Of a DNA stretch of 64,000 nt, positions 24,950-35,993 are shown piece after piece. The stretch covers positions 806,001 to 870,000 of the forward strand of contig JAJTTP010000002.1 in assembly GCA_023313575.1 (NCBI GenBank), written 5' to 3'. Each line of letters opens with the position of its first letter. Position 1 is the first letter of the stretch. Position numbers and translations under genes: made by a program. The DNA is from Eutypella sp. D-1. Lineage: Eukaryota > Ascomycota > Sordariomycetes > Xylariales > Diatrypaceae. The notes under the pieces were generated by a model. It ran no database searches, had not been told where the DNA came from, and saw only the letters and a list, made by a program, of their open reading frames with translations.

Positions 24950-27801
24950 TTCGACTCCACCTCGTCGACAAAATATGACAAAATATAGAATGCTATAGTC
25001 GAGAGTATCCGATAATGCAAGTGTAAGTGCAAGGAGAAACCCAGGAAAATCACTTCTCGCCTAAAACACTCGTTCCCGACTATAAATCACGTCTAGTATC
25101 ATCTCCCCGTTAAGGACGTTCCCGAGGCCCTTTATAGAGAGTAGTAGGCATTCGAGAGTGCTCAAGATGTGATTAGGTAGGTGATCTGAAAATTCGTTGA
25201 GCAGGGTAGAAGGAGAGAACAAAGACAGTGGACGAGGGAAGATGGAAATATCCGCCAACTCTTATGTCTGGAGCTCCAACGTTCCTGCTTCTTCAATACG
25301 CGCGTGACAGTGACACTAAGATCGGGTGTTACTAAGCGCGTCACGTGGATAGCCTCTTCGAGATGGAAATAGAGGAAGTCACAATCAGCTGCCAGAGGGT
25401 TTGTCCACGATTCCAAACTTGAAGAAATAAGGAGCGGATCAAAATTCTAAATCACCGAGTTCGCGAGTCTCCACGTTTCAAAGTACTGGCAACTTCTCCT
25501 GGAAGTCGCGCGGTGATATAAGAAGTTGGGAGGTGCCAAGCGCGTCGGATCTTTGATCAACAAGTGCTGGTGGTTGACACTGGCGCAAAAATAAAGTGTT
25601 ACAACAGCTGTTAATCTACGTATAACTAGTTAGTAAATTCAATTTTTCTTGGGAAATATATATATAATTAAGGGGAGAAATACATTACAGTTTTGATATC
25701 AAAGCGATGCGATGCCGTGAATGCCCTCAGGGTCTGTGAATTATCTGATGGAGTTTGATGATCATGTCCTGAAGCCTCGGGGGGGGCTGAGACCATCAAT
25801 CCATTCCTACTCTAGAGCTTCCAACAGACTTCCCTTCCGGTACAAGGTAGGAGGCGAAAGCTCCACTGACGCGAACTAGATTTTAGGTTTGTCATTGGCC
25901 AAGACGGGTAAGAGGTGGGGATAGGTAATTTGATGCAGATGTGGCAGCTGTGTGTGGCGTTTACACAGACGCATGCTGGCATGATAGAGTGAGTACCCAC
26001 ATAGGGAGTCAACAGCTTGTGGCTAATGATTCGGAAACTTCCGAGTAAATCCATGGATACTTCCTGTTATCGATGTAGCAATAAGGTAGGGCTGGGCCGT
26101 GATCATCGCGTCATATGTCATAGGATTTTCCTCTTTGTCTCAGTTAGGAGGGCGCAAAAAAAGGACCTTGTCTCTATTTTTGGTGTCTGGATAGCCAAAC
26201 AGCCAAGACAGCCTCGAGGCTTTCATTGAACTACACTACTTCCAATAACGACCTAGTGGCACATTCAAGATTGAGTATGCCGGAAGGTATGTATATGCTT
26301 AAACCTTTGGCCCCAAAGTTTCCCATCTTCGACATATAAGTCTGTGTCGTCTTCTGCGCACACTGATTCATTCAAGGTAAGTCGCCTTGCAGGCTGACAA
26401 GCTCTAATTAGAAACTACGAGGTAATCATTACATGTCATCCTTAGGTAGTTGGGTAGGTAGTCTGTCTCAGCTCTTTGTGGGATATCAAAACTGAAATAC
26501 GTTTTTGGAAAGGGGGTATCGGTATCGTTACATGGTACGTAGTAGTGATGGGTTAGATTTGTTGTCTGTCTGCTTTCATCTTACACACCTAGATATGTCC
26601 AGCCTACTGCTGTTACTGCCATGTTATTCATGTCAAGTTTCCTCAATACACTGGGAGCGTTGCTAGCCAATGTTTCCGTTTTACCATAGGAGGCTTCCGC
26701 GCATATGGCATACCTAGGAGCACATGCTTAAATGTACTAAGCGTATATATGTCCTATGTACCTATACGGTCTGAGGTGTATGTGTACAACGGCTTATAGA
26801 GAGTACATACATATGTACCTAGGTAGGTATGTAGGTAGAGTTCTACAAGAGATAGCAGAATCGGCTGATAGGATCCATCATACTATTTATTTACCTGGGG
26901 ACATCGGTGGACATAAACTCAGCTCCGAATTAGGCTAGTAATGTATAAAATAACACTAAAATATTCCGCGACTAATCGGATTGGATGGGATTGAAGTTAT
27001 GACGTCGACATATTGCCCAAAGCCGTCAAAAGCTCTCAAGGGTTGCAAAAAAAGCTGAAAAGGTCGCAGAAGGACCGCACCACACACCACACACCACCAC
27101 CATCCATTCCCCAGGGATCCACAGGAACCACCGAAAACCCAAACCGTAATGCATCCCATGCTTCCCGTCTTCTTTTCTTTGTAGGTATGTAAAAATACCG
27201 TCACCGCCATATCCACAATTTTCTCTCTCTCTCTCTCTCTCTCTCTACTCAAAGTATTACTATCATTACCGTCACCTTACTAGTAGTATATCCACATCCA
27301 TTACATATTCAACCCTACCCTACCCTCTCCAGCCTTTTTTATCCGTCGATCCGCAGCCCTGGAGTTTTGCAGAGTTCTGTTGTCCCTGGTTGTCTGGTTG
27401 TAAGTAAGTGAAAGTGAAAAGTAAAGTGACTTAACACCAACCAATTCCTAACCCGTAATCCATAAATATTATTATTCCACTACCCACCTACCTGGGTACA
27501 TGTCCTGGGTACATATGTACCTACTTTAGTACTCTTATGTAGGGATCATTGTCATTCCTACCATTTCTGACATTCATCATCATCATCGTCAATTCTCTTC
27601 TCTGATCTCTCTTAATCTCTAAGTTAGACCTGTCGTCAATTACTACAGACATTTTATACCCACGAATCCCACGATACTACGATTTCGACCCTGCGCATTC
27701 AAATAATCCCCACCCCGGCTATATTAAATATCAATTAATACCTGCTATCTATCCGTACTGTCCTTTTCATACATACCACAACCACATACCACATCAACAG
27801 A
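24950..27801. other. Shared upstream region of divergent KMT6 and PIL1 genes
   Basis: A 2.85-kb divergent promoter region. GTACC/CCTAGG motifs occur at 26811-26838 and 27490-27525, and a TC dinucleotide tract lies at 27222-27246 about 560 bp before the PIL1 ATG. Pyrimidine-rich sequence precedes PIL1, as is common in leaders of highly expressed fungal genes. No gene was recognised. Confidence 0.55.
27222..27246. repeat. TC dinucleotide tract
   Basis: About twelve TC units in the PIL1 upstream region, possibly a promoter pyrimidine tract (inference). Confidence 0.85.
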
Positions 27802-29232
27802 ATGCACAGGACTTATTCTATGCGCCAGTCGAGGGCGCCTACTGCCTCGCAAATTCAAGTCCGTTGTCACCGGTTCCTTCAACTCCAATCCTCGTCCTCG
27901 TCTTCCCTCCGCGGCTAACAATGTGTTCATCTTCGTCATTCTTAGAACCCACCTCCTCCCCCTTCTAGCACCAAGTCTGGCCGGCTCTTCGGAAAAGGCG
28001 CTTTCGGTGAGCACTTCCCCTCCTGCCTTACCCGCCCTCCTTGACGACGATTAAATCAAAATCGCATACCCCTACCCGTCGCAAACTCAACTAACGTTAC
28101 ATAACCTCACTCTTCAGGACATGCCTTTCGCAAAAATGCCGCCGGCGCCTTCGGGCCCGACCTCGCTAAGAAGTTGACGCAGCTCGTTAAGATGGAGAAG
28201 AATGTCATGCGGAGTTTAGAGCAGGTTGCCAAGGAACGTATGGAAGTTGCAGTATGTGGATTTACGTCTATTCATGTCCATTCATATTCACTTCCTTTTA
28301 CTGACAGCTTATCATAGCAACAACTCTCCGCCTGGGGTGAGGCTGGCGATGAGGATGTCTCGGATGTCACCGACAAGCTCGGCGTCCTCATCTACGAGAT
28401 CGGCGAACTCGAAGATCAGTACGTCGATCGCTACGATCAGTACCGCGTCACGATGAAGAGCATCAGGAACATCGAAGCATCTGTACAACCCAGCCGCGAC
28501 AGTCAGTGATCCCGCTCCAAACTCGCTCCATACCCGCTTCGTACCCGCTTCATACCCACCGATTCCTAGACGCAGAGGCCCGCTAACATATCCGTAGGGA
28601 AACAAAAAATCACCGACCAGATCGCGCAGCTCAAATACAAGGAGCCCAACTCACCAAAGATCGTCGTACTCGAGCAGGAGCTCGTCCGCGCCGAAGCCGA
28701 GTCCCTAGTCGCCGAAGCACAGCTTTCCAACATAACGCGCGAGAAGATCAAGGCGGCCTATTCGTACCAATTCGACGCTCTTCGCGAACACTGTGAAAAG
28801 GTCGCCATCATCGCAGGATACGGCAAGCATCTTTTGGAACTGATCGACGACACCCCCGTCACCCCTGGCGAGACCCGCGCCGCTTACGACGGATACGAGG
28901 CTAGCAAGGCCATCATTCAAGATTGTGAGGATGCCCTCACCAACTGGGTAACCGAAAAGGCTGCCGTCTCAGCGAGCCTGTCTACGCGTGCTCGGACTCT
29001 TTCCACGAGGCGCCGGAATAACATCAAAGCCCGCACCGAGGGCCTGGATCTGTCCGGCCAGGACGCACCGCTGAACGACCGCGATTCGTGGGTTGCAGGC
29101 GGCGACCACCACCGGGCTCATCACGAGTACAACGACGAGGACGAAGAAGACGAACAAAGTCACTCCGTCATCGATAGCGAAAGCGGCCTGAACGGGGAGC
29201 ACCGCGGCAGAGAGCGCGAGGTGGCAGCATAG
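27802..29232 (+). CDS. pil1: Eisosome core component, Pil1/Lsp1 family BAR protein
   Basis: Builds the cytoplasmic coat of eisosomes by binding PI(4,5)P2 membranes through a BAR domain. Coding sequence is join(27802..27858, 27946..28006, 28118..28251, 28318..28501, 28598..29232), 356 aa. All joins are in phase, and introns 1, 2 and 4 show CTAAC branch sites and intron 3 CTGAC. The intron 1 donor is weak (GTCCGT). The protein begins MHRTYSMRQSRAPTASQ and continues through FGKGAFGHAFRKNAAGAFG and PDLAKKLTQLVKMEKN, diagnostic of the family. The BAR core carries DVTDKLGVLIYEIGELEDQ, RNIEASVQPSRDRKQKI and IIAGYGKHLLELIDDTPVTPGE. The C-terminal region of about 65 residues is acidic and variable. 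The tyrosine-rich, basic N-terminus fits membrane binding. A SUR7-family gene of the same membrane compartment lies about 21 kb upstream. Confidence 0.96.
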
Positions 29233-30583
29233 GTTACGATGCCCCGGCCCGCTGTGGCTTCTACCGTATAATGTATAATTCGACATAATTTCCTCGTCAT
29301 CCCCCCCTGGCGGCGATACTCGCAACGTGAAGCCCTTCTTGAACCCCGCCTCGGAAATGAGGGGACTATGGGCCTTTCTCGATGTTGGTCTTGTCTTATG
29401 TGGTGTTCCCCCGTATTGGAGCAAGGCCTTTTTTTGTGTTTTTTTGTGTTTTGTCTGGCTTGTGTTGTGTTGTGTTGTGTTGTGTTGTGTTGTGTTGTGT
29501 TGTTTTTTTATATATCTTTTATAATATTTTGGCCTGGATGGATCAGGGGAATGGAGACATGAATGACTTGACTGATTGACCGACCGATTGATTTGGGTGC
29601 AACGAGGAAAACGAATGGGGCGGCCAAGCATACACGAATAATAGGTAGTGGAAAAGAAGAAATCTGGGACACACATATTCTGTTATGCCATGTATGTGAA
29701 CCGACTACTTAGGTTGCCGATATATATATATTATATATATTATGTCTCTATGTATGTATCTCGATCTCGAAACACAACATTTACGAAGTGGTACCCCATC
29801 TATCTACAGCTCGGTTTGGATGATATACGCATGGCCACTTCCATACTGCTGTTAGCTAAGCTCAACACAACGTATATCTGCATCATAGGCCACGATTCAG
29901 GATAGATAGCCCTACATAAGGTGCTTTATATGACTTAGCCAACCCCTTTATTTAATAGGTACTTAGCATATCCACATACACAAGTCATCGCCGAGTGAGA
30001 ACCTTGACCAAGACGAAGAAGAGTGAGTGACTGTGGAAGGCAATCAATCATATACTCTCAGGAGGACAGAAAAAACCCAGTCTAGCACGTTGTACCGCAT
30101 CGTATCTTATTATATCATATCATGCGCAGGGCACACTTCACTTCATCTATCTCGTCTGATGAAGTGTGGAGAATCCAGAAAGAGGAAAAAGAAAAGGAAT
30201 TGCTATTAAGTAATCTAACTAACTTAACGGGGGTTACTTCCTGTCCTGGTCTATCGAATCTTCCAAAGAAAAGGGGGTTTGCTTGGGGGGAGGAGGGGGT
30301 TTCTTGGTTTATTTGTTCTGTCTGGTCTGCGCGAGCGATAATTCTAGTCGTGGAAAGAAAGAAGGGGAAGAAGGTAGCGTAAAAAAAAGAAGTGTTTGGG
30401 AGGCGGGAGGGGTAAGGGTCAAGGTGATTTTGGTGGTGAGGTTGAAAATACATATATAACCAGGAGGGAGGATGATATCCAGGATAAACAAGGCCTAAGT
30501 AGAGGACCAGCTATATCCATGCATCCATCCAAAACACACCTGCCCATTTCATTTATTAATTCGTCTCGTCTCGTCCGTTTCGT
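29233..30583. other. Intergenic region between convergent PIL1 and GH43 genes
   Basis: It contains the 3' flank of PIL1 with a long TGTGT pentanucleotide repeat, an AT-dinucleotide tract near 29720-29745, and the 3' flank of the GH43 gene. No coding region was recognised. Confidence 0.6.
29460..29502. repeat. TGTGT pentanucleotide microsatellite
   Basis: About eight perfect copies of the five-base unit, about 230 bp past the PIL1 stop codon and probably in its 3' UTR or flank. Confidence 0.95.
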
Positions 30584-32459
30584 TCATTCATTAAGTTGCG
30601 CGGCTCCGAGGAGGGCTCGCAGTTTCTCTTCTCGATCGTCGCGCGCATAATCATCAGCGCCATCGCCATTCTTATTACGATCACCGCCAACAACTCCTCC
30701 GACGTCGTCGTCGTGGTTTTTGTTGTTGTAGTTGCGGTTCTCGTTTCGGCGCCCGAGAATCTTCTGCTTCATCGTCGATAGCAGCCCCGGCTGGTTCGTG
30801 GGGATCTTGAGTTGGCGTCCCACTGCGATTTTTTTCGGTTAGTCATGCAGGATTACATAGTGAATAGTCAGGGACTTCTCCCAGAGCGCGGAAGGGCAGG
30901 GGGGGGGGGTTCTTTTCTCAGTGCAAGAAACTTACTGAAAGGCCCGTCGGGCGTGAACATGACGCGCTGGACGCGCGCCCTGCGGCCAACCCAGCCGTCG
31001 GTCGGGTTATCGGTGGCATGGAAGACAGCGACGACATTGCCCCCATTACGGGCACCAGCACCGCCGCTGTTGCCGTCGCCGCTGCTGAGGTCGAGGAAGC
31101 TCCCGTGGCCCGGGCCCCAGGGCCCCAGGGGGTCGCGGGTCTCGACGAGCGGGGCGGCGCTCTTGCGCCAGGATGCCGGGTCCAGCGGGTCGCCGCCCAG
31201 GTACCGCAGCGTCGCCATCTTGTACTCGGCGGTCCAGCTGCCGCCGCACGAGTACACGAGTCCCGTCCACCCGCCGTCCGGCGACCGCAGGAACTGCGGG
31301 CCCTCGTTCACCCCGTGCCGTCCGTGCAGCCCCATCGTGAACTCCCACTCGCGGTCCGGCCGGCTGATCACCGCGGGCAGCCGTGGCTGTTGCTGGTACT
31401 GCTGCTTCTGTAGTTGTTGGTGTGCTTGATTTGGGTGGTGCGGAGACGATACCGCGCCGCCGTCGGATCCCGCTACGGCCGTGATCGGGTCCTCGAGTTG
31501 TGTGATGTAGAGCTCCTGCATGAGGTCGGCGAAGCCGCCGCCGATGCGTCGGTCGCCGTCGATGATGGAGTCGACGTCGAGTCCGAGCGGCCATCCCGAG
31601 TACGCGAAGTACAGCTTGTCGTTGAGCTCGAAGACCGTGCCGTCGATGGCCCACTGGTCCGGCGGCATGCCGCGAACGCGGCCCAGGAACTCCCACTCGC
31701 CGCCACTGGAGCCGCCACAGGGGTCGGAGTCCCCACCCTGCGGGCCCCCTAGCACGAACATCCGATGGCTCTTGTTGCCGCGCGAAGGGTCCGCCGCTGC
31801 GTAGTACACGTACCACCGCCCGTGGATGTAGTGGAGCTCTGGGGCCCATAGCTCCGAGGAGTGGTCGGTGTCGGGTGGTGGAGTCCTGCGTTGGGGGGGT
31901 TTATCTTGGTCAGCTTCGAGATTTCTTTTTCTAGCAGCGTTCTTTCTAGCAGCGTTCCTCCCCCCTTAGGAGGAGTACACATTCCAGGCAGGGTTTTAGC
32001 TGGTAAATGGAGGGTCATCGTACCAGATTACGTGTCTATTTCCAGGATTTTCTAGGTCGAATAGGTTGTTGGAACACCATATCTCGATGCTGTTTCCCGT
32101 CGTGTGGGTCTAGAAGAAGAAAGGACATCATCATTAGCACCTTCAAGATGTATCTCGTCAAAGGAAGCGGACGGCTGCTCTCGTACTAGATAGTAATTGT
32201 CACCGCTATGGACGACGAAAGGGTCCGGCGTGCTCGCCGAAGTCAGCGTTAGGATGGTATCGTCGTATGCGACATCGGTGGCGGCCTGGCTGAAGCGTAA
32301 GGGCAGGTCCCTGGCCATCTCCTGAAGCTTCTTCAGCAGCACGCCGGCCATGATGAGGCTCTTAAGCATCCGCCGGTTCCGCACCGTGTTGAAGGTCAAC
32401 CCGAACCACCGAGTAAGCGGCTGTCGTGGCCCAACACCGAGGCGATCACACCATTTCAT
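30584..32459 (-). CDS. Glycoside hydrolase family 43 (arabinanase/arabinofuranosidase-like)
   Basis: Predicted five-bladed propeller glycosidase acting on arabinose- or xylose-containing polysaccharides; the exact substrate is not decidable here. I assemble complement(30584..30822, 30936..31885, 32024..32109, 32187..32459), 515 aa from the longest ATG. Introns have donors GTACGA, GTACGA and GTAAGT and in-phase acceptors. The three GH43 acidic residues are in place: Asp79 (PDPFVV, base), Asp201 (WAIDGTVF, pKa modulator) and Glu314 (VNEGPQF, acid). Exon 2 supplies TTGNSIEIW, and the exon 2-3 junction restores HVIWTPPPDTDHSSELWAPE. No signal peptide is seen, so it may be intracellular. A later ATG at 32318 (MARDLPLRFSQ) is an attractive alternative start. 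Oddities are a Gln/His-rich insert near residues 265-290 and an Asn/Asp-rich C-terminal tail. Confidence 0.88.
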
Positions 32460-35400
32460 TCAAAAGAGTTACGGTGGCGTGTAGGATAGACCGAGTGATT
32501 AGAACTTAGGGAGCAGATAGGCCTATTCCGATACGATGCTGGCATCTGAATATATATGGAAGGACAGGCAGATTTCGTTTTTTTCTGATAATGCGAATAC
32601 TATGGTGATAGGGTGGATTGTGGTGGTATGTGCGAAGAAAAGGTTTCTTGAAGACGACACGCAAGTGAAACAATAAGCTTTTGCTCCACGGCGTCCCCTT
32701 GGACTCAAGCACCGACTGATCGTTGTAAACGAATTGTTGGAATACCTAGGTATGTGTTTCCGCACCACCAAACCTACACCGTACCCCAGATTGCACCACA
32801 GGTAACCTCGTAAATTCAATAAGACACAAGACACTGCCAGGCTGACCAGACCGCCAACTGGCCACTTTCCGATACAGGCTGTAACGAGTGGGAGGCAGTG
32901 CGCGGTGGAGGTGAACTCAAATCTTAAGAAGCATCAGATTTACTGGTCAGAAAGCAATGTACGGGGAAAAGCTTATTATATTCCCTCTTTCCTCATCCCC
33001 ATATCCTGGGCAGCAAAATTGCTAAATCAAAAGACTTTTTCCGGCCTTCACCAGCGCCAAAAATATAACTATCGCGATGTCTCTCGGCCAAATCCGTTAG
33101 TCGACGTCGTTGAAGGTCGGACCGAAAATTAACTAAAGTTTTAGAAAGGAGAAAGTCCCTTTTCAACAGGTTCAACAGGTACATTGCTGCCTGACAAGTT
33201 GTTACATGATCCCTGCACAGCTCAAACAATCTAGAACTATAAATGGATAAATGGGGGGGATCGCCCGCTAACTTTAAACTACCGGCACTTTACTGTAGCC
33301 TCAGCTGTTGTCGTTCCAGCCACTCATATACTTTTCAGCCGACGACAGGAACTATAGTCCTTGTGTCAGTAGCCGTAACTTTGGTGATTACGTTGGAGAG
33401 GAAAGAGGCTATAGGCTTTAAAAAGGCTATATGTTTAGCACAGGCTCTAAGTCTAACTACCGCTCCCGATCAGTCTCCAGCATGAGATCGGTGAAGAGGA
33501 GTCACCTTATGTAGTTAGTTTCTTCCGAAACTTGGCTACCAGTCTTTTACAACGGTAACCCATGTGTAGCTTATATATAGATGGGCTACGACGTTCCAGC
33601 CTATAAACACCCTGATACTTTGGGATCGCTTCAACGATAAAGTCCCTGCGGGCAGTGGTATGTGAAGACATGGGAGGTTCGAGGGAGACAAAGAGGGGAA
33701 GAAAAGAAAAAAGCCGAGGAAGTTTAAGGTACTATCAGTTTGAAATGTATCCATCGCAAAACACTTTCTCCGTGAAACAATGTATCAGTTCTTTCTCCTC
33801 ATGACACCAGATTTCAAGTCATCAGATGGTCTTGAGTGATAGATCTCCAAAAAGGAGATGGTAGCTTCCAAGTCGCAGGGCGTCGACCTGACTGGGCTCT
33901 AGTTCTCTTATCGCGATATTAGGGTTGAAGAACCAACTGTGTACCATATCTGACATCTGAACAGATTAAATCCATGCAGGTTCGATTCGTAAGGGAGTTC
34001 AGCTCGCGCCCTATCTACCTACGGACCTACCTACGTTATGATTTCCCGGGACCCCTGAAGAATACTCGAGTGAAAGAGATTTATCAGTATGAAGAAAGAG
34101 CGGCACCGCCGCCGCGAGGCCCATGCAGTCGCCGCACCAACTACCACAACCTGGGACGAGATTGTAACGTACCGTCCAGTAGTTCAGTTGGTGACAGGGT
34201 GGGTAGTCAACGTAGGCCTGCACGCTACCGTTGCCCGTCTTTGACTTTACTTGATGTAGCATTGAATTCTCGCAGTAGCCTTCAGAGATAGTCAACCGAC
34301 CAGCAGACCTAGCTTCTACAAACCTGCCGGCCATCTTATGACGACCAGCACGTCTTGTAGCAGCCCCTCCTCGATCCTATGTGGCTTTCTGATCTCACTC
34401 CTTTGAAGTACAGCACTATTCATCAAACCGTTTGACAACACGCACCTTTTTCACTTCACCCCTTGTTGGCCTATTAAGCCAGGACTTATATTCCTTTTCA
34501 AAGACAGCTTCTTATATACCGTCCAGAACCTGGTAATATCAGGTATATGGTTGGAACCGATATATAAGCATAAAGAGGGAAATAACTTCCGCTACAAATT
34601 ACTAGGACCCTGTTAGAGGATATAGTCCGCCCACCTTTGGGGTGGCTATCTAGAGCCAGAACTATATACAGGGGGCGAAGCCCCCCTATATTCACTAGGG
34701 CGCCATATCAACTGTATCTAGGCCCCATACCCAACGTCTCTCACTCTGGTATCGTTATTCTCTGAGACTCTACTACTTACTTAGGTAGCTATCCAGGCAG
34801 TCTTTGTACCGGATGTCCCTGGCTCTATTGTGTCCAAACCCCCTTAAACAGTATTGCGCCTGCTTAAGGAGGCTCAACTGACCGTGACAGCTTTTCGTAA
34901 TGTGGATATATCATCAGCCCTCCTAACTGCCGAGTATAGTGCCGTTCTACATTAGCTAGAAGGTAGGATTTGTTCGTCTACTGGAGAGCGAGATTGGTGT
35001 ATGCTGTCAATCTACAGAGGGAAAGACACAGTATAGTCTTCCCTGCATAATACTAACATATGAACAAAAAGATAAGTTTCAGCCATTAATATGACCACAC
35101 TGTTGACTGCTTGCTTCACGGCCGCGGGCCGAGCTAGAATTCCTAGGAACAGGACATGTGAGTACGATGGCAGTAGCCTCCTTGAGATCGCTGGTCTGTA
35201 AAGACGATCTGGGCCAGCGACGTAGCAGACAGGCCGGTAACCTGGAGAAAGTGATATATCAACACCTCGCATCAGATATCATTATTCCGCATCAGATGCG
35301 TCTGCACGCGAAGCAACGAGATCACAGGTCACGTGGGCGCGAATGCGAAAGAAATTATTTGAATTGCCAGTTGTCTTCATAAAAGAGTTAATATTCCATC

Positions 35401-35993
35401 GTGAGAACATGATGTGCCCGGAAGAAAATCATCCCAAGTCCACTCCACTCCATCGTTATCCAATCCTGTTTCGTCTCGTGTAAATAGCCCAAGCAGCAAA
35501 AAACCTCCCCGTATAATACTCCACCCCCATTAAGTAGGTAAGTAGAGAGAATCTGGTATCGTGACGCTATGCAGAATGAGGAGAGAAAAGAAAAAAGAAG
35601 CAGACAATACCACACGGATATCGAAAGAAGGGAAGATGAGGGGGGAAAAAAGTAAAGAAAGAAAAAGCAATGGTCCTAGCGATCGTGGCTGTATTCCCAG
35701 TTTCCGTATGTAACTCCGTCCCGATGCAATTATCTGTCCCGGTCCATCAATATCCGGCCGTGTGGCCCTTCTTCCAAATGGTAAAAAAGCGTTGACTCCG
35801 CTCCCAAGTTGAAACGGTCAACGTCCCGTCCCTCCCCCGACAGACGCCCCAGAAACGCCTTTTCGAGGTATGATGAAGCTGACTGTGTTCCCTTCTCATC
35901 TTTTTTCCGTTTCCCCTGCCCCTTTGTTCATATGTTTTGGGGGAATTTCTCTTTGTTCTTCTTTTATTTTTATTTTCTCCCCTTCTGTTTTCA
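32460..35993. other. Intergenic region with possible transposon relic
   Basis: No gene was recognised. The stretch 33200-35000 lacks the microsatellites seen elsewhere and carries a GC hairpin at 34671-34685 in AT-richer sequence, so it may be a decayed repeat element (inference). The right end is the 3' flank of the unknown 845-aa gene. Confidence 0.45.
34671..34685. repeat. GC-rich hairpin (GGGGGC-GAA-GCCCCC)
   Basis: A perfect 6-bp stem with a 3-nt loop, extended by imperfectly paired TATATA flanks. Eight bases after the stem comes CTAG at 34694-34697. Hairpin-then-CTRR resembles a Helitron 3' end, but the next base is G rather than the expected T. Confidence 0.7.

Noticed and set aside
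29460..29502. Regularly spaced repeats considered as a CRISPR-like array
   Set aside because: It is a contiguous pentanucleotide microsatellite without spacers, and the genome is eukaryotic.
31046..31849. 267-codon minus-strand frame overlapping GH43 in another phase
   Set aside because: Arg/Pro/Ala-rich and overlaps the exon with all the GH43 motifs; it is a frame shadow.
33970..34000. B-box-like GGTTCGATTC
   Set aside because: The flanking five-base arms do not pair, so no T-arm forms, and no upstream A box fits.
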